Source: Trichomonas tenax (taxonomy: Eukaryota; Parabasalia; Trichomonadida; Trichomonadidae). Taken from it: a DNA stretch of 22,580 nucleotides. The DNA is taken from contig JALKBU010000849.1 in NCBI GenBank assembly GCA_023091735.1, positions 1 to 22,580 of the forward strand. Reading direction: 5' to 3'. A model generated the notes under the pieces. That model did no database searches. It saw only the letters and a list, made by a program, of their open reading frames with translations, and was not told the origin of the DNA. This document shows positions 18,047-22,580 of this stretch, one piece after another. How positions within the stretch are numbered: the first letter of the stretch is position 1; every line of letters begins with the position of its first letter. The position numbers were made by a program, and so were the translations under genes.

Positions 18047-19277
18047 TTTTTACTTTTACGCGCGTTTTGAATGGGACGATAGATAAAATTTTTCTTTTAA
18101 TTTATTTTCCCCTTTTATTCACGTGTTATGAGAGTATTTTTCATTGAGAATTTTAGATAATCGTGTTTTTCCTGCGAAATCTATATCAGCACACGATATT
18201 ATATAGGTGCCGTAGGTTTTCTCATAAAAAATTTAATTCTTGAATTCAAATTTGAAACCACCGCGTTTCTATTTTTTTGCAATTTTTCTCTCAATTTTTC
18301 ATAAAAAAAGGAATCGTCATTGAAATTCATATATATTCAGGTTGTTTAGTATAATTTACGTAATTTTTTTCTTATATTTTCTATTTCAATTTTCACTTTT
18401 CAAATGGACTTTATGGGTCCTCTATGGCCAAATTTCCTGTATCGTCCTTTACTTTTTTGTTATATTTTTAACTTATTTAGGTACAAGAAAATCCACCAAA
18501 AAACAACCTTCTTGATTGTGTTTTCTCTCATGCTAATGATTAATTGCTTGGAGTATCGCAGCTCAATTTCAACTTTTTAATTATAATATTAATAATCAGC
18601 CGGAAAAAGTGAAATCATTTACCATTTTAATAGCCACTTGAATATATACATGCTAAAAATATGCTGATAATTGTAAAGTAGTAAAATAAACAAGCAAATC
18701 ACAATGAAATTCTGCTGTTTCTTCGCGTTCAATTTGTTTGATGCATTAAATAGTTACTATAGCCTATAATAGCTATGTTTTTCAATTAGGTGCTTTGGTA
18801 TCCATAAATAGCACGAATTATTACACCTACATTTATGGATAGCTCTACATTGTTTCTAGGCTTTCGTCCACGTGAATTAATAGCATAACTATCTCCACTC
18901 ACGTTATTTCGTGTAAATGCCCTGAAGCTTTCATATGTGAGCAATTAAATTTTTATAGGCAAAGTCGGTGAAACTCGTTTTTTAACTTATTGGATTAACT
19001 TTTTGCTAAGTTATTGAACCCCAATGTACAAAATCATGTTGTGCATGATATATTAAAGAATTAGCTAACAAAGTCTATATTTCATTAAAATATTAGATAT
19101 ATCTTGCATCAAAAACATTGATTTGCCATGATGTGCTTTACTCATTATAATATATTCCCATTGTATAGCATTTTTATAACGTAGAATAGGCTGTTGTCGA
19201 TTATAAATAGGTAAATATAATCACAAATATGCTTTTTTAGCTTTTTTTGGAAAAAAAGGTATACTAAAATCATTGTA
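18047..19277. other. Long AT-rich intergenic region
   Basis: No open frame with coding character on either strand. It contains the inverted repeat at 18799-18841. It is bounded by the start of the minus-strand winged-helix-like gene and the palindrome upstream of TTLL, so it holds the divergent promoters of both. No RNA gene recognised. Confidence 0.5.
18799..18841. repeat. Inverted repeat, 11-bp arms
   Basis: TATCCATAAAT at 18799-18809 is the exact reverse complement of ATTTATGGATA at 18831-18841, with a 21-nt spacer. It could form a hairpin or be the ends of a short decayed element. No flanking duplication was noticed. Confidence 0.5.
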
Positions 19278-19309
19278 TTTTTGGGAGAATTATATAATTC
19301 TCCCAAAAA
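19278..19309. repeat. 32-nt perfect palindrome upstream of TTLL
   Basis: A perfect palindrome with no spacer: five T, then GGGAGAATTAT, then ATAATTCTCCC, then five A. A third copy of the half-site (TGGGAGAATAA) is at 19361-19371 in direct orientation. A reverse GTGACA (TGTCAC) follows at 19311-19316. The site lies about 195 nt before the TTLL ATG. It could be a dimer-binding regulatory site, a cruciform, or a terminal-repeat relic. Confidence 0.75.
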
Positions 19310-19503
19310 ATGTCACATTTTGGTTCTTTTCAATTTTTCAAATTTAACTGGTTAAATTTCTGGGAGAATAACACACAGAGCTTATGTGCGAACACCTGGA
19401 ATACTTTTTTAAAATTGTAAACATCACAAAAAATGATTACGATGATATCACTTTTGTAGCTTCTTCACAATTATCAATAAAATTTTCGCCCACTTTCATA
19501 AAA

Positions 19504-20745
19504 ATGGCTTCGCTCCTCGTCAGGGGCGGAAGGTACATCTACGAGCAGGTTCTGAGGGGGATAGAGAACGCGCAGTGCTGCTTCACCGGCAACAAGAGCA
19601 GCGCCATACTCGAGTGGAACGACTTCTTGAACGGGAAAGATCCGTTCCAGAACCTTCAGCTTTGGCAAGTGACAAACAGGATCCCGGCAGCAGCAATATT
19701 GACGAGAAAGGCGTCGCTTGCGATGGTTTTGGAGGACGTCATCAAAGCATTTCCGAAAGAGTATAATTTCATTCCAAAGCAGTACATAATTCCAGAGCAG
19801 ATCGAGGAGTTCAAGGAGATACTGAAGACGAGAGACAAGACGTGGATCATCAAACCCGATCAAGGTTCTTTAGGCGCCGGAATTACGATAATCGACCCTC
19901 AGCAGGAGGTCGAAATACTGACAGAACCCGCCGCTGCGCAGGAATACATTGATTCGGTGCTGATTGACAACAAAAAGTTCGACCTTAGAGTTTATGCTTT
20001 AATCGCATCGGTGAATCCACTGAGGATATACGTTTACAGAGACGGCATCGCACGGTTTTGCGCGGAAGAAACGGGAAAAGACCCTGTTTTCAGCAGAATT
20101 ACGAACGTTGGACTCAATAAAAATCGCGAACAAGACTTCAAAAAGATTTCGAGGCTTATATCGGAGGTTTTCCCTGAGCTGCAGAGCAAAGGTGTTGATA
20201 CCGAAAATCTATGGAAGAAGATTGATTCTGCAATTATCAAAACAATTTTAGCGGCAATGAATATATTAACTAAGGCCGAACAGGCGCAGTGCCCTCCTTG
20301 TTTGTATTCGAGATGTTTTCAGGTCTTTGGCTTTGATATTCTATTAGATAAGAACTTCAATCCATGGGTCCTAGAAGTCAACTATCGACCCAACCTTGAG
20401 GCACACAGAGGCGCGGAGAGAAGAATGAAGACGCAGCTGATCACAGACACGATCAGAGTTGCTGCTCCTCTCAGATGCGTCCAAAGCATCGTCAGTTCGC
20501 GCCCTTACACGTGGACAAAGATCACATGGAGGACTTTTATCACTTCTCACCCGGAAGTAGGCAATCAGATCGCTGTGGAGAGGAACACCGGTGAGAATAT
20601 GTCGAAATACGTGAAAGTTTTCGGCCCAGGCCTCATAAAAGACCCTGCGTATGAGCGGATATTTAAGACAGTGATGACTTTCCCTGCAACTCCAATTCCG
20701 GGATATGATGTCCCAAAGTGTCCGATAAGCGGCGAAGAGTCATGA
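19504..20745 (+). CDS. Tubulin-tyrosine-ligase-like (TTLL) glycylase/glutamylase family enzyme
   Basis: 413 residues from ATG 19504 (MASLLVRGGRYIY). The open frame begins 40 codons earlier at 19384, but that part is AT-rich and leader-like, and TTTCATAAAA just before 19504 resembles a trichomonad initiator. TTL-domain motifs in order: YIIPEQIEEFKEIL, TWIIKPDQGSLGAGI (ATP-binding Lys/Gly), QEYIDSVLIDNKKFDLRVY (the KFDLR motif), RITNVGLNK (family T-N-x-x-x-N-K), CFQVFGFDILLDKNFNPWVL, then EVNYRPNL, where the Glu and Asn ligate Mg-ATP. These enzymes add Tyr, Glu or Gly to tubulin. The exact amino acid cannot be read from the motifs. The C-terminal ~70 residues are extra. The gene is intact and ends in TGA. 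Confidence 0.88.
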   Translation: MASLLVRGGRYIYEQVLRGIENAQCCFTGNKSSAILEWNDFLNGKDPFQNLQLWQVTNRIPAAAILTRKASLAMVLEDVIKAFPKEYNFIPKQYIIPEQIEEFKEILKTRDKTWIIKPDQGSLGAGITIIDPQQEVEILTEPAAAQEYIDSVLIDNKKFDLRVYALIASVNPLRIYVYRDGIARFCAEETGKDPVFSRITNVGLNKNREQDFKKISRLISEVFPELQSKGVDTENLWKKIDSAIIKTILAAMNILTKAEQAQCPPCLYSRCFQVFGFDILLDKNFNPWVLEVNYRPNLEAHRGAERRMKTQLITDTIRVAAPLRCVQSIVSSRPYTWTKITWRTFITSHPEVGNQIAVERNTGENMSKYVKVFGPGLIKDPAYERIFKTVMTFPATPIPGYDVPKCPISGEES

Positions 20746-20866
20746 ACATTAATAGATTTCTGTATATGTTGTTTGTATGTAAATTTTTTTTATGCTATGA
20801 TTATATCAAATTTCATAAAAAGAGAGCGAGAGATTTGTTTGATAGAAATATCGCGAAACATGATAC

Positions 20867-21844
20867 TTAATAAATATAAACAATTAGATTCTGCGTGTTG
20901 CGTCTTTGTATGACCGCATTCTGATGAATGGCTTCGCGTTCGCAAAAAACGAAGTCGTTCATGTGCGTGTTCTTCACTGGCGAAGGAATCGACATTCTGT
21001 GAATTCTTTTGGACCTCTGAGATTGGACGTTGATCTGAAGTCTGTCTGCCTCTCTCCGATTAAGTTTGACAGTTCCTCCACTGTGGGGCGAGAAAGAGGA
21101 TCAAACTGAAGACAACTTTTGATAATTAAACCAAGAGTGTCCGAAGCCTTGATATCCATGTGTAAAGACCTCGACCTGACACCTCGTGACAGCTGTGCGT
21201 CGCCTTTTTCCGTCCATGGAAACTCTCTTGTTGCGATTTAGTGCAAAGTCACTCCCAGGGACCAAATGTCCGCTTTCATTGCGTCGTACTTCCTTCCGTC
21301 GTGGACCTCCGGCGCGATGAAGCACGGCAGGCCGCAGCACGTCCTTGAAAGCGAAGAACTTTCCTTCGAAAAACCGAAATCAATAAGTTTCGCTTTGTAG
21401 TTTGTGTCCAATAGAATGTTCGTTGGATTGATGTCTCTGTGGCTGACGCCTCTCTCGTGAAGATACTGCACAGCTTTGATGATTTCGTGAGCAATGCGCA
21501 ATTGTTCATCGACACTAAGCTTGACGCCGCTTGCAATGTACGACTGAATGTCGCTGTTCTCCACGTACTCCATCACAATCGAAATGTAATCCTCCTGGGA
21601 GAGAGTCTCATCAATCTGTGCCAAGTTTGGATGATTGAATCTCGCACAGAGCCTCAGCTCGCTCTCCAGGTGGTTAACCTCCTGCATCTTCGTCACATAT
21701 CGCCTGTCCCAGACTTTTATCGCGTCGATATCTTTCGTCCTGTCGTCGGTCGCGAGAGTACTCTGCCTTCGCTATTGTTCTGAGCACTTTGTACTTCCCG
21801 ATGCTCCCGGGGATCGTCATCGGCCCTGTTGAGGAGTCTGGCAT
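20867..21844 (-). pseudogene. Broken SNF1/CAMK-like protein kinase
   Basis: From ATG 21844 the frame reads MPDSSTGPMTIPGSIGKYKV, then needs a frameshift near 21768 to continue TDDRTKDIDAIKVWDRRYV (DAIK Lys) into the main frame. The C-lobe shows VMEYVEN, HRDINPTNILLD, LIDFGFSKE, CFIAPEVHDGRKY and ADIWSLGVTLH. An in-frame TAA at 21238-21240 interrupts, followed in frame by EFPWTEKGDAQLS and LGLIIKSCLQFDPLSRPTVEELSNL. Near 21060 another frame seems to carry the tail (SKRIHRMSIPSPVKNTHMND) to TAA at 20867. The catalytic loop has Asn where kinases have Lys (HRDIN, not HRDxK). Trichomonads have large kinase families of this kind, so a decayed copy is expected. Confidence 0.8.
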
Positions 21845-22580
21845 CGATTTGTTTTTTTGAGAAAAATTTTGCGGTTTTCTGTTTGAAATATCATTGATTC
21901 GCTGTATGGATCGTGTTTTTGCAATAAAAAATTTTGTGAGGAAAATGAGAAATGTGAAATATTCGCCTTATAGAGTATTGTTCGGAGCAAAAGTTTTCTC
22001 AATTTTTTGAATTGTTGCTTTCAAAAGTTTTTTTACACCATCATCAAACTTTCGCAAAACTTTATATTCTTGTTCTCTTCGATAGATTCCAAAATGAATT
22101 TTGGATTTCGAAGTTGGCAAAAGTTTAGCGAGAGAATGGCGTTAGATAACGGCATTAAGAGATGAACAGTGATATCTGCATCGTGGAGGGATATGATCGA
22201 TTATCATAGATAAAACAAGCTAAAAACGTAAATTTGCAAATAGAATTTTGTTTAAAAATACAAATTTCGTGATATCTGTTTTCTATGCATATTTTCTTTT
22301 ATGAATGTAACAAAATAAAGAAAACAATCAAAAAAATTGACATCAAAAATAGCTTATATCAGAATTTTGATGATGGAACTATGGTAGATACACGATAGAG
22401 AATCTGTGCTTTAACAGGTTAAGCTTTTAAAGATAAAAATCAAAAAATCTTAGATTGGCGTCACTGAATTTTCTACGCCTACTCAAACATCTCGATTTTT
22501 CTCCACCAGTATGAATATTTAAGGTCTAATTTTGGTGGCAAATGAAAAATTTTCCCATCTAAAATGCTGTGGATATATAA
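21845..22580. other. AT-rich region, nothing recognised
   Basis: Upstream flank of the kinase pseudogene to the window end. Only short frames with no credible coding character. A small palindromic patch (TATGATCGATTATCATA-like, about 22193-22209) is present. No RNA gene or repeat family recognised. Confidence 0.5.

Noticed and set aside
19384..19503. 40-residue N-terminal extension of TTLL
   Set aside because: In frame but AT-rich and unlike the rest; the inner ATG follows an initiator-like TTTCATAAAA and the TTLL homology begins after it.
1..22580. CRISPR array, viral genome or integrated mobile element
   Set aside because: No regularly spaced repeats, no capsid, polymerase or integrase motifs, and all recognisable genes are ordinary eukaryotic families.

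Overview
The window looks like an AT-rich, gene-sparse, intron-poor protist chromosome, most plausibly a parabasalid (trichomonad, Tritrichomonas-like). The clues are eukaryotic gene families (BBS9, copine, tubulin-tyrosine-ligase-like, deoxyhypusine synthase, SLC12 transporter, SNF1/CAMK-like kinase), long uninterrupted reading frames with no recognisable splice sites, short 3' ends with TAAA at or near the stop codon, and a decayed type I surface protein with a Ser/Thr stalk, one membrane span and a Lys-rich tail. The organism assignment is an inference. GTG-initiated open frames were trimmed to ATG.

Layout. Positions 1-2574 hold no intact gene. There is an Illumina-adapter-like stretch at 61-88, a 69-T homopolymer at 129-197, a cluster of GGGAT/ATCCC inverted repeats and two faint decayed frames. 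At 2575-4554 is a large unrecognised protein. At 4646-5809 (-) lies a broken surface-protein gene. At 6066-8312 is BBS9, a BBSome subunit. At 8606-9691 (-) is a deoxyhypusine synthase paralogue that has lost its catalytic lysine and carries one in-frame TAG. At 9985-10724 is a decayed C-terminus of a cation-chloride cotransporter. At 11106-11378 (-) is a small Cys-containing membrane protein. At 11492-13021 is a copine, convergent with a Nudix ADP-sugar pyrophosphatase at 13056-13778 (-). At 14122-14691 (-) is a coiled-coil protein, divergent from an acidic-tailed unknown at 14820-16751. A small gene remnant follows at 16777-17030. At 17225-18028 (-) is a putative tandem winged-helix protein. 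At 19504-20745 is a TTLL enzyme, preceded by a 32-nt perfect palindrome. At 20867-21844 (-) is a dead protein kinase gene.

Functional reading. BBS9 and TTLL point to flagellar or microtubule biology. The copine and the transporter remnant are membrane-linked. No operon-like organisation is evident; neighbours are mostly independent. Four recognisable broken genes (surface protein, DHS paralogue, SLC12, kinase) lie between intact ones, as expected of an expanded, duplication-rich genome in which extra copies decay.

The most interesting items are the DHS paralogue (no Schiff-base Lys, amber at the conserved Trp), a recurring GTGACA element placed directly before several ATGs, and the long palindrome upstream of TTLL. 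All family calls were made by reading the translations; no database search was possible.
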